From positions 26,076 through 90,075 of the forward strand of contig NZ_FUWM01000010.1 in assembly GCF_900167185.1 (NCBI RefSeq): a stretch of DNA of 64,000 nucleotides. Direction: 5' to 3'. A program made the translations under genes and the position numbers. Of this stretch, positions 8,463 to 16,578 are shown piece by piece. The stretch is from Selenihalanaerobacter shriftii. Its GTDB lineage: Bacteria; Bacillota; Halanaerobiia; Halobacteroidales; Acetohalobiaceae. Position 1 is the stretch's first letter, and the number at the start of each line of letters is the position of its first letter. The notes under the pieces are model-generated. The model did not search any database, had not been told where the DNA came from, and saw only the letters and a program-made list of their open reading frames with translations.

Positions 8463-8630
8463 GAAGATAGAGGCGCAGTGACTAAGAGTACTTCTAAGGA
8501 GTTAAGTGTAAACTATGACTTAGAATGAAAGGAGTTATTGCCGAAGCTTTAAAAATTGCACTAATTTTTAGGGTTGGATCTATAATTAATAGTTATAGAA
8601 CTGTCACTGAATGAGTGAAGTGCTATCTTA
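8463..8630 (+). ncRNA. Lysine riboswitch (L-box)
   Basis: The conserved L-box core is visible in order: AGATAGAGGCGC, ACTAAGAGTA, AAAGGAGTTATTGCCGAAG, then GGGTTGGATCT. The closing helix P1 pairs AGATAG (8465-8470) with CTATCT (8623-8628). Lysine binding is known to favour termination in this class, and a strong terminator follows directly. The downstream gene, lysA, makes lysine, so this is feedback control at transcription. Confidence 0.93.
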
Positions 8631-8650
8631 TATACTGTGAATGAGATTTT

Positions 8651-8684
8651 AACGGTTATGAGATAATATCATAACCGTTTTTTT
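8651..8684 (+). terminator. Riboswitch-controlled terminator before lysA
   Basis: AACGGTTATGA and TCATAACCGTT form an 11-base-pair stem with a 7-base loop, followed by seven T. It is the expression platform of the lysine riboswitch. Confidence 0.9.
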
Positions 8685-8758
8685 AATATCAGCATATAAA
8701 TATATAAATCATTCATAAAATATTTATAAAAAAGAGAATGGAGGAAGGAGTAGTAAGT

Positions 8759-10078
8759 ATGATATTACATGGTACAATGGAAATTAATGAAAAGGCAAAT
8801 TTAGAAATTGGTGGTTGTGAAGTAACAAAAATAGCTGAAGAATATGGAACGCCGTTATATATCCTTGATGAAAAGGAAATTAGAGATAATTGTCGGGCGT
8901 ATCGACAAGCTTTTGAGGAATGGTATCCTAAGTCAGAAACTATTTATGCAAGTAAGGCTTTTATGTCGATGACTATGTGTCGAATTATTGAAGAAGAAGG
9001 TTTAGGTTTAGATGTGGTTTCTGGTGGAGAATTGCATACTGCTTTAGAAGCCAATTTTCCAGTAAATAAGATTTATTTCCATGGAAATAATAAAACACCA
9101 GAAGAATTAGAAATGGCTTTAGAGGCTGGAATTGGTAGAATTGTAGTAGATAATAATTATGAATTAGATTTATTAAATAGCATAGCAGGTGAAAGAGATG
9201 AAGTAGTAGATATTTTAATTCGAGTAACTCCAGGAGTAGAGGCTCATACTCATAGTTATATTCAAACAGGACAGACAGATTCTAAATTCGGAGTTGGAAT
9301 TCAAAATGGTTTAGCTTTAGAAACAATTAAAAGAGCGGTTAATTTAGATAATTTATCGGTTAAAGGAATACATTGCCATATTGGTTCTCAGATTTTTAAT
9401 TTAGAATCTTTTGGATTAGCAGTAGATGTGATGCTAGATTTCGTAGAAACTGTTAAAGATGAAGTAGATTTAGTTATGGAAGAATTAAATCTAGGCGGTG
9501 GGATTGGTATTAAATATACTGAAGAAGACCTGACTGTAGATATTGAAGAATATGCTAAGATAGTATCTAATGCTATTGAAGAGAAGTGCGAAGAATTAGG
9601 GATCCCTCTACCAAAGGTAATTAATGAGCCGGGACGTTCTATTATTGGGACAGCAGGTTCTACAATTTATACTGTAGGTTCTATTAAAGCAATCCCTGAT
9701 ATTAGAAAGTATGTAGCAGTAGATGGGGGAATGCCGGATAATATTCGACCAGCTCTTTATGAAGCTGAATATGAGGCTATTATAGCCAATAAAGCAGATC
9801 AAAGCCCAGATGAAGTAGTCTCCATTACTGGTAAATGTTGCGAATCAGGAGACATGTTGATTTGGGATATTGAGTTACCTAAATTAGAAAGTGGAGATAT
9901 TTTATTGGTCAGTTGTACAGGCGCTTATGGGTATTCAATGGCTAATAACTATAATAGTTTACCTAAACCCGGGGTAGTTTTGGTTAATGATGGTCAGGTT
10001 GAAGAGGTTATTAGAAGTGAAACTTATGAAGATTTAGTAGCTAAAGAAGAAATTCCTAAACGATTAAAAAGTAATTAA
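8759..10078 (+). CDS. lysA: Diaminopimelate decarboxylase
   Basis: Catalyses the last step of lysine synthesis, the PLP-dependent decarboxylation of meso-diaminopimelate. About 439 residues, a normal length. The PLP lysine is in YASKAF (K66), the glycine-rich phosphate loop is GGGIGIKY, and the substrate-binding cysteine segment is CCESGD. The chosen ATG at 8759 has GAGGAAGGAG 8 bases upstream; an in-frame ATG at 8738 would place that Shine-Dalgarno inside the gene. It is a single-gene unit under the lysine riboswitch, with a terminator behind it. Confidence 0.95.
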   Translation: MILHGTMEINEKANLEIGGCEVTKIAEEYGTPLYILDEKEIRDNCRAYRQAFEEWYPKSETIYASKAFMSMTMCRIIEEEGLGLDVVSGGELHTALEANFPVNKIYFHGNNKTPEELEMALEAGIGRIVVDNNYELDLLNSIAGERDEVVDILIRVTPGVEAHTHSYIQTGQTDSKFGVGIQNGLALETIKRAVNLDNLSVKGIHCHIGSQIFNLESFGLAVDVMLDFVETVKDEVDLVMEELNLGGGIGIKYTEEDLTVDIEEYAKIVSNAIEEKCEELGIPLPKVINEPGRSIIGTAGSTIYTVGSIKAIPDIRKYVAVDGGMPDNIRPALYEAEYEAIIANKADQSPDEVVSITGKCCESGDMLIWDIELPKLESGDILLVSCTGAYGYSMANNYNSLPKPGVVLVNDGQVEEVIRSETYEDLVAKEEIPKRLKSN

Positions 10079-10109
10079 ATTTTACTTTCTAATTAATATA
10101 TGATTATTT

Positions 10110-10148
10110 AAGCTAGATTTTACTTAATCAGTAGAATCTAGCTTTTTT
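10110..10148 (+). terminator. Terminator of lysA
   Basis: AAGCTAGATT and AATCTAGCTT, extended by partly matched ATTTTACT/AGTAGAAT, form a stem followed by six T. Confidence 0.85.
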
Positions 10149-10183
10149 AATTTTAACCTTATTATTTTAATGAATTTTAAAAT

Positions 10184-10197
10184 TTGATTTAAATCAT
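10184..10197. promoter_or_regulatory. FNR-type box upstream of the metal ATPase operon
   Basis: TTGATTTAAATCAT matches TTGAT-N4-ATCAA at 9 of 10 positions and is a near-perfect palindrome. A -10-like TATACG/TACGAT lies at 10213-10220, so the box would be centred near -36 to -41, an activating position. The likely regulator is the FNR-type gene that follows the operon at 12462. Confidence 0.55.
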
Positions 10198-10257
10198 AGT
10201 TATATATTCTTTTATACGATAGGATGGTTACAAGAAGTGATGAGGGAGGTAATAAAG

Positions 10258-12090
10258 ATGAATAAAAAATTAAAAGTTGTAATTATATCTGGAGGTTTAA
10301 TCTTATCTGCTTGGTTAACTCATTTTTTAAATCTTAATCCTGTTTTCTTTAATATTATTATGATTTTAGCAAGTATTGTAGCTGGTTATCAAATTGCTAT
10401 TAATGCTTTTAATACTTTAAAGATGGGAGTATTAAGTATTAATACTCTAGTAACTATTGCTGCTATCGGAGCCTTAATTATTGGTGAATATTGGGAAGCA
10501 GCAGCTGTAACCTTTCTATTTGTCTTTGGAAATTATTTAGAAGTTAAGACAATGAATAAGACTAGAAATGCTATTAGAGGGTTGATGGATCTTTCTCCTA
10601 ATACTGCAAATGTTATTAGGAATAATGAGGAAGAAGAAATTTCAGCTAGAGAAGTAGAAGTTGGAGAAAAAGTAATAGTTCGACCAGGCGAAAAAATCCC
10701 AGTTGATGGTGAAGTAATAAAAGGAAAGAGTACAGTCAATCAGGCTTCAATTACAGGAGAATCTAAGCCAATAGAAAAATCAACAAAAGATGAAGTATAT
10801 AGTGGAACAATTAATAAAAACGGTTACTTAGAAATTAAAGCTCAAAAAGTAGGTGAAGATACAACATTTGCTAGGATTATTCAGTTAGTGGAGGAAGCTC
10901 AGGAACAAAAAGCACCAACTCAGAAATTTATGGAGAAGTTTTCTCGTTATTATACTCCAGGGATAATTATATTAGCTATAATTATCTTCATGATTACTCA
11001 GAATGTAAGATTAGCTTTAACATTATTAGTAATTGGTTGTCCTGGAGCTTTAGTTATCTCTACACCGATTTCTATTGTTTCAGGGATAGGAAATGCAGCT
11101 CAAAATGGAGTCTTAATTAAAGGAGGAGAACATTTAGAAAAAGCTGGTGAAATAGATTTAGTTGCTTTTGATAAGACTGGAACTTTAACTAAAGGAGAAG
11201 CAGTTGTCACTGATCTTGTCGCCTTATCAGGGACAGAAGAGGATTTGTTAATTACTGCAGCAAATGCAGAATTAGGATCAGAACATCATTTAGCTCAGGC
11301 AATAATAGATAAAGTTGATGATGAAAATAGATTAAGTAAAGTAGATGAGTTTTCTGTGATAACTGGTAAAGGGATTATTGCTAGAACAGATAAGGATGAA
11401 GTTTTGGTAGGGAATACAAAGTTGCTTAGTGAAAATAATATTGAAACTACTACAGAATTAATTGAAGAAAAGGAAGCATTAGAGGTAATGGGTAAAACAG
11501 TAGTTTTTGTTGTGAAAAACAATAATATTTTAGGACTAATAGCTATTGCCGATGCTCCTAGAAAACAGGCTAAAGAAACAATAAATAAGTTGAAGAAATT
11601 AGGGATTAAAAAAGTTGAAATGTTGACTGGAGATAACGAAAGGATTGCTCAAAGTATTTCTGAAGAACTGGGGGTAGACGATTATCGAGCAGAATTATTG
11701 CCAGATAATAAAGTTGAAGCTATCAATGAATTACAAAAGGCGGGTTATACTGTAGCTATGGTAGGTGATGGTATTAATGATGCTCCTTCATTAGCAACAG
11801 CGGATATTGGAATTGCAATGGGAGGTGCAGGAACTGATGCTGCTATTGAAACTGCTGATATAACTTTAATGGCAGATAAACTTGATAAATTACCTTTTGC
11901 TATAGGATTAAGTAAGGCTGCAAATAAAAACATTAAACAAAATGTAATCTTTGCTGTTTTAGTTGTTTTTACTCTTTTAGCTGGAGTGTTAGGCCAAAAA
12001 GTTTTCCTTGCTTCTGGTATGTTAGTTCATGAAGCAAGTGTAATAATGGTGATTCTCAATGCCATGCGCTTATTACGATATGAAGTATAA
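10258..12090 (+). CDS. P1B-type heavy-metal ATPase with CPG motif
   Basis: A 610-residue metal-transporting P-type ATPase. The actuator motif ITGES, phosphorylation motif DKTGT (D305) and hinge motif GDGINDAP are present, with hydrophobic helices in the P1B arrangement. Two signature positions are unusual. The transmembrane metal site reads GCPGALVIS, CPG instead of CPC at 261-263. The HP motif of the ATP-binding domain reads SEHHLA, His-His at 343-344. No N-terminal metal-binding domain is present; a separate HMA protein follows 24 bases later. Metal specificity is uncertain: the sequence looks closest to Zn/Cd/Pb pumps, but the altered site makes transfer from those risky. The start is ATG 10258 after GAGGGAGGT. 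An FNR box lies upstream. Confidence 0.85.
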   Translation: MNKKLKVVIISGGLILSAWLTHFLNLNPVFFNIIMILASIVAGYQIAINAFNTLKMGVLSINTLVTIAAIGALIIGEYWEAAAVTFLFVFGNYLEVKTMNKTRNAIRGLMDLSPNTANVIRNNEEEEISAREVEVGEKVIVRPGEKIPVDGEVIKGKSTVNQASITGESKPIEKSTKDEVYSGTINKNGYLEIKAQKVGEDTTFARIIQLVEEAQEQKAPTQKFMEKFSRYYTPGIIILAIIIFMITQNVRLALTLLVIGCPGALVISTPISIVSGIGNAAQNGVLIKGGEHLEKAGEIDLVAFDKTGTLTKGEAVVTDLVALSGTEEDLLITAANAELGSEHHLAQAIIDKVDDENRLSKVDEFSVITGKGIIARTDKDEVLVGNTKLLSENNIETTTELIEEKEALEVMGKTVVFVVKNNNILGLIAIADAPRKQAKETINKLKKLGIKKVEMLTGDNERIAQSISEELGVDDYRAELLPDNKVEAINELQKAGYTVAMVGDGINDAPSLATADIGIAMGGAGTDAAIETADITLMADKLDKLPFAIGLSKAANKNIKQNVIFAVLVVFTLLAGVLGQKVFLASGMLVHEASVIMVILNAMRLLRYEV

Positions 12091-12114
12091 TTATTAAGCA
12101 AGGAGGTGGTCTTA

Positions 12115-12330
12115 GTGAAAAATAAAAAACTTTACTTAAAAGATCTCGCTTGTCCAGATTGTGCCCAAAAAGTTGAAAAAATATTAAACAAACAGACTGG
12201 TGTAAGAGAAGCAAAAGTTCATTACACTACTAGTAAAGCTAAGGTGGAATTTAACGAAGACGAAATAACAATTGATGAACTTAAAAAAGCAGTAGCTACT
12301 ACGGGTTATGAGGTGGAAAGAGTTTCATAA
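12115..12330 (+). CDS. HMA-type metal-binding protein
   Basis: A 71-residue soluble protein with the ferredoxin-like HMA fold pattern. LACPDCAQKVEKIL carries the CxxC metal site (GMTCxxC in most relatives), followed by GVREAKVHYTTSKAKVEF and the C-terminal strand around TTGYEVE. Such proteins bind Cu(I) or Zn(II)/Cd(II) and either deliver metal to an ATPase or form its N-terminal domain. The ATPase just upstream lacks that domain, so this is probably its detached partner. The start is GTG 12115, 8 bases after AAGGAGG. Confidence 0.85.
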   Translation: MKNKKLYLKDLACPDCAQKVEKILNKQTGVREAKVHYTTSKAKVEFNEDEITIDELKKAVATTGYEVERVS

Positions 12331-12343
12331 CTTAAACTATTAC

Positions 12344-12383
12344 TTAAAGGTATTAATCCATCTTGATGGATTAATACCTTTAA
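12344..12383 (+). terminator. Long stem after the metal ATPase operon
   Basis: TTAAAGGTATTAATCCATC is followed by its exact complement after two bases, giving a 19-base-pair potential stem. Only a poor T tract follows (GTTTGTGATTTTT). It probably ends the operon, though the half-site TTGATGGATTAA inside it could also be read as part of an FNR-like operator for the next gene. Confidence 0.6.
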
Positions 12384-12461
12384 GTTTGTGATTTTTATAA
12401 TTATTTAATTTGTTTTTGGAGAGTAATATGATAAAATTAAATATTAAAGGGGGAAAAGCAG

Positions 12462-13151
12462 ATGGATTGTTGTCAGAAAAATGAACTTTGTGCTAGTAAG
12501 GTTCCTATTTTTACCGAGCTAAGCTTAGATAAATTAGAAGAAGTTAACAAGTTGGTTAATAGGAAAGAATATAAAAAGGGAGAAATAATATTTCTGCAAG
12601 GACAATTGGGTAAAAAAATATATATTTTAAATTCAGGTCAGGCTAAGATCTATAAAACATCTAGGGATGGGAAAGAACATATTTTACGTCTTTTAAAAGA
12701 AAATGATTTTTTTGGAGAAATGGTTTTATTTAAAGAAGATTCATTAGATACTAGTGCTCAGGCAATTACTGATTGTATTATTTGTGAAATTAATAAAAAA
12801 GACTTAGAGCGGTTATTAAAGGAAAATTCTAATATAGTTTATCGCTTATTATCTGCTATTACTAGTCGTTTAAAAGAAGCAGAGCAGATGCTTGAATCTT
12901 TGGCTTTAGAAGATGCGCGTCAAAAGACTATCAGATTATTAGTAGATTTAGCACAAGAAAGTGGAGTTGAAACTAAAGAAGGTCTAGTAATTGAGTTACC
13001 ACTCAGTAGAGAAGGATTGGCTAATTTGTTAGCAATGACTCAGGAGACTTTGAGTAGAAAATTATCTAATTTACAAACAGAAGGCATTATTACTATTCAT
13101 GGGCAAAAAAAAGTTATAATAAGAAAAAAAGAATTATTAAAGAACAGTTAA
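12462..13151 (+). CDS. CRP/FNR-family transcription regulator
   Basis: A 229-residue regulator. An N-terminal cyclic-nucleotide-binding-type beta barrel (about 15-125) is followed by the dimer helix and a C-terminal winged helix. The recognition helix reads MTQETLSRKLSNLQ, with the E-x2-S-R pattern that in FNR contacts TTGAT/ATCAA half-sites. Cysteines at 3, 4 and 10 plus 105 and 108 resemble the N-terminal plus central set that holds an oxygen-sensitive Fe-S cluster in FNR, but the spacing is not the same, so cluster binding is a suggestion. It is encoded directly after the ATPase-HMA pair, and two FNR boxes are nearby at 7100 and 10184. Confidence 0.85.
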   Translation: MDCCQKNELCASKVPIFTELSLDKLEEVNKLVNRKEYKKGEIIFLQGQLGKKIYILNSGQAKIYKTSRDGKEHILRLLKENDFFGEMVLFKEDSLDTSAQAITDCIICEINKKDLERLLKENSNIVYRLLSAITSRLKEAEQMLESLALEDARQKTIRLLVDLAQESGVETKEGLVIELPLSREGLANLLAMTQETLSRKLSNLQTEGIITIHGQKKVIIRKKELLKNS

Positions 13152-13193
13152 TGTCTCTTTGCTATCTACCTTTCTAAATACTTTCAGCTATGG

Positions 13194-13199
13194 TATAAT
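13194..13199 (+). promoter_or_regulatory. Extended -10 before the DHH-CBS-CCA gene
   Basis: TATGGTATAAT gives a consensus TATAAT at 13194-13199 with the TG extension. The -35 region (TTTCTA at 13171-13176) is weak. The distance to the start codon is about 37 bases. Confidence 0.55.
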
Positions 13200-13235
13200 A
13201 AAAGTTAATGCTTAAGAGGTATAAGGGGTGATAGA

Positions 13236-15905
13236 ATGAAAGTAATAACCAGTCATCAAGGAACAGATTTTGATTCCTTAGCAGCTATGGTTGCAGCGAA
13301 GAAGTTATATCCAGAGGCTACTATGGTCTTTTCAGGTAGATTAAGTCAAAATGTTAAAGACTTTATGTCTTTATATAAAGATAGGATTATTATTAAGCGG
13401 CCTAATCAGATTCAGGGAGATATAGAAGAAGAGAACATAAGTAAGTTAATAGTAGTTGATACGAGAATTAGTAGTCGAATAGGTGAATTATCTAAATTAG
13501 CAAATCATTCAGTAGTTGATTTGGTTATTTATGATCATCATCCAGAATTAGATGGTGAATTAGATGCAGACTGGGAATTAGTAAAGCCAGTCGGTGCAAC
13601 TACTAGTTTACTTTGCCAAGAGATTAAAGAAAAAGGAATTGATATTACTCCCTTCGAAGCGACTTTATTTACTTTAGGAATCTATGAAGACACTGGCTCT
13701 TTAACTTTTCCATCTACTACTTCTATTGATGCAAAGGCAGTTGCCTTCTTATTAGATAAAGGGGCTAATTTATCAGTTATAGATCAGTTTATTGACCGGC
13801 CTTTAAGTCAAGCTCAGCAGGAATTATTTACTCAATTATTGAATTCCTTAAATGTATATAAATTAAATGGATTAAAAATTACTGTTTATAAAGCGGAAGT
13901 TAAAGAATATATAGGTGGTATAGCCTATTTAACTCATAAGTTAGATGATTTAAATAGAGCTGATGTGATCTTTACTTTAGTTAGACTGGAAACAAAAGTA
14001 TTGGTAGTGGCTAGAAGTAATGTAGATACAGTTGATGTAGCTGAAATTGTAATGGAATATGGTGGAGGGGGCCATACAAAAGCTGCTTCAGCCATGATTA
14101 AAGATCAAGATGTAAATTTAGCTGAATTAGAAAATGAATTGGTTGATTCTGTGGAAAAAAAGATGAAACCATCAATATTAGCTAAGGATATTATGTCTAG
14201 ACCAGTTATGATTGTCGGGCCTGATGAATCCATTGGTGAAGCAGAGAAGATTATGCTCCGATATGGTCATTCTGGATTAGTAGTTGTTCAAGATGATGAG
14301 ATATTAGGAGTAATTTCTCGGAGAGACGTTGATAAAGTAAGAAATTATGATTTAATGCATGCACCAGTTAAAGGATATATGTCGCGGCAAGTAATTACTA
14401 TTGATGAAGATACTACATTTAAACAAATTCAACATAAGATGGTTGAACATGATATCGGAAGACTGCCAGTATTAGATGAGAAAGGAAATCTATCAGGAAT
14501 TGTAACCCGTAGTGATATTTTGAAAGTGTTATATGGACAAGCAGATTATATTAAAGGTCAGCAGAATCGTTACGGAAGAAGTATGGTTAAAATTTCAGAA
14601 GCAAGTTCTAATGTGGGAGATCTTTTGGAAGAGTTAGATGAAGGTTTATTCAATCTATTAGTAGAAGTTGGTAAAGTAGCTGATGATTCAGGCCTTAATC
14701 TATATATTGTTGGTGGCTTTGTTAGAGATTTAATTTTGGGAGTAGAGAATTTAGATATAGATTTAGTAGTAGAAGGTGATGGGATTGAGTTTGCTCAAAA
14801 ATTAGTTACAGAATTAGATGGAGAAATAAAGGAATCCCATCAAGATTTTGGTACAGCCATAGTTAATTTAAATAATGGATTAAAGTTAGATATAGCAAGT
14901 TCTCGAATTGAGTATTATGAATATCCAGCTGCCCCACCACAAGTAGAAGCGGCATCTTTGAAAGAAGATTTATTTAGAAGGGATTTTACAACTAATGCTT
15001 TAGCTATTCAATTGAATTCTAAAAAATTTGGTAAGTTAATTGATTATTTTGGTGGTCAAGAAGATTTAGATTCCGGTTTGATTCGAGTCTTACATAATTT
15101 TAGTTTCATTGATGATCCTTCTCGGATTTTAAGAGCATTAAAATTTAGTAATCGATATGATTTTGAAATAGAAAGTTTGACTAGAGAATTAATTGAACAT
15201 GCTATTGACCAGGATGTGATTAAAGGGTTAACAACAGGAAGGTTAGGAAATGAATTAGCGTTAATTTTAATGGAAAAAGTGGCACCTGAGATATTACTTG
15301 ATCTAAATAGATTTAATCTATTAAAATATTTTCATCCAGATTTGACTTGGACAGAAAAAGAATATAATTTAGCTTTAAAAGTTACTAATATTAAAGAATG
15401 GTTAGAAGGGTTAGGAATTGAAGAAGAAGTAGATAATTGTTATTTATACTTAATGATCCTAGTTAGAAGTTTAGATAAAGATGATATTAGGGACTTCTTA
15501 TTAAAATTTAAATTTCCTAATGATTTAGTATCAAAGGCTATTTTTGTTAAAGAAGAAGTTAAAGAAATTTTGAATTTACTCTTACAATCTAGATTACAGT
15601 CAACTATAGTTTACCATAAACTAAATGATCTTAGCATTGAAGAGATGGCTTACTTAGCTTTAATAACTGATCAACCAGAAGTTAAAGAGTGGATTAAAGA
15701 TTATTTAGTAAAGTTAAGAAGGATAGAATTAGAGGTGACAGGCAAAGATATTATTGAGTTAGGTCATGATCCCGGACCTTGTTTTAGAAGGGTCTTATCT
15801 AAGGTTAAAGATAAAAAATTGAATGGAGAATTAGATTCTTATGATGATGAATATAAATATCTTAAAGAATGTTTAAAGCGACTAGAAAAAGGAGGTAAGA
15901 ATTAA
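13236..15905 (+). CDS. DHH phosphoesterase-CBS-tRNA nucleotidyltransferase fusion
   Basis: An 889-residue three-part protein. Residues 1-300 are a DHH/DHHA1 phosphoesterase (TSHQGTDFDSLAA, VVDTR, YDHHPE, EDTGSL, GGGGHTKAAS). About 310-430 is a CBS-domain pair (GHSGLVVV, HDIGRLPVLDEKGNLSGIV). About 470-889 is a class II polynucleotide-adding enzyme: GGFVRDLILG, the DxD catalytic pair in NLDIDLVVEG, and RRDFTTNALA. Relatives with this layout are described as A-adding tRNA nucleotidyltransferases in lineages that split CCA addition between enzymes. Whether this one adds A only or CCA cannot be read here. It heads a run with the M50 protease and trpS. Confidence 0.88.
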   Translation: MKVITSHQGTDFDSLAAMVAAKKLYPEATMVFSGRLSQNVKDFMSLYKDRIIIKRPNQIQGDIEEENISKLIVVDTRISSRIGELSKLANHSVVDLVIYDHHPELDGELDADWELVKPVGATTSLLCQEIKEKGIDITPFEATLFTLGIYEDTGSLTFPSTTSIDAKAVAFLLDKGANLSVIDQFIDRPLSQAQQELFTQLLNSLNVYKLNGLKITVYKAEVKEYIGGIAYLTHKLDDLNRADVIFTLVRLETKVLVVARSNVDTVDVAEIVMEYGGGGHTKAASAMIKDQDVNLAELENELVDSVEKKMKPSILAKDIMSRPVMIVGPDESIGEAEKIMLRYGHSGLVVVQDDEILGVISRRDVDKVRNYDLMHAPVKGYMSRQVITIDEDTTFKQIQHKMVEHDIGRLPVLDEKGNLSGIVTRSDILKVLYGQADYIKGQQNRYGRSMVKISEASSNVGDLLEELDEGLFNLLVEVGKVADDSGLNLYIVGGFVRDLILGVENLDIDLVVEGDGIEFAQKLVTELDGEIKESHQDFGTAIVNLNNGLKLDIASSRIEYYEYPAAPPQVEAASLKEDLFRRDFTTNALAIQLNSKKFGKLIDYFGGQEDLDSGLIRVLHNFSFIDDPSRILRALKFSNRYDFEIESLTRELIEHAIDQDVIKGLTTGRLGNELALILMEKVAPEILLDLNRFNLLKYFHPDLTWTEKEYNLALKVTNIKEWLEGLGIEEEVDNCYLYLMILVRSLDKDDIRDFLLKFKFPNDLVSKAIFVKEEVKEILNLLLQSRLQSTIVYHKLNDLSIEEMAYLALITDQPEVKEWIKDYLVKLRRIELEVTGKDIIELGHDPGPCFRRVLSKVKDKKLNGELDSYDDEYKYLKECLKRLEKGGKN

Positions 15906-16511
15906 GTGCAGATTTTTGAAATTATACTTTTGATTCCGTTATTACTATTATCTTTATCTTTTCATGAGTATGCTCATGGTAAAATGGCTGACTTATTAGG
16001 TGATCCTACACCGGAAATGACTGGTAGATTAACACTTAATCCTTTAGCTCATCTAGATTTAATGGGGACATTAGTTTTATTAATTACTCGAAGATTTGGT
16101 TGGGCAAAACCGGTAAAAGTTAACCCTAGACATTTTTCTAATCCACGAAAAGGAATGATGTATGTTGGTATGGCCGGACCGGCAGCAAATATTGCTTTAG
16201 CAATAATATTAGCTGTTATTTTTAAGGTTTTTGGAATGACTTTGGTTAACTTTTTTGATATGAGGATTATTAGTACATTTTTTTTAACAGGGGTTATATT
16301 AAATATAGGCTTAGCTACATTTAACTTACTACCATTGCCTCCACTGGATGGCTCTAAAATATTAAAAGGTTTACTACCTAGAAGGTTTGATAAAACTTTA
16401 AATGAAATAGAGGCGTATGGTCCTTTTATTCTTTTATTTTTAGTTTTTACAGGATTATTACAGGGGATTTTAGGACCTATCGTTAATTTCTTTTATGCAT
16501 TACTCTTATAA
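15906..16511 (+). CDS. Site-2 protease family (M50) membrane metalloprotease
   Basis: A 201-residue membrane protein with the zinc-binding HEYAH at 20-24 in the first helix and the second metal ligand in PLPPLDGSK near 148. It is the short form lacking PDZ and cytoplasmic domains, common in Firmicutes directly upstream of trpS or scpA. Substrates are unknown. The GTG start follows immediately after the previous stop codon and uses GGAGGT near the end of that gene. Confidence 0.85.
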   Translation: MQIFEIILLIPLLLLSLSFHEYAHGKMADLLGDPTPEMTGRLTLNPLAHLDLMGTLVLLITRRFGWAKPVKVNPRHFSNPRKGMMYVGMAGPAANIALAIILAVIFKVFGMTLVNFFDMRIISTFFLTGVILNIGLATFNLLPLPPLDGSKILKGLLPRRFDKTLNEIEAYGPFILLFLVFTGLLQGILGPIVNFFYALLL

Positions 16512-16578
16512 TAGAATTGATTTATATTGAATTTATATAAACTATTTTTAAGACTAGTTAATTAAGGAGGATTTAATT

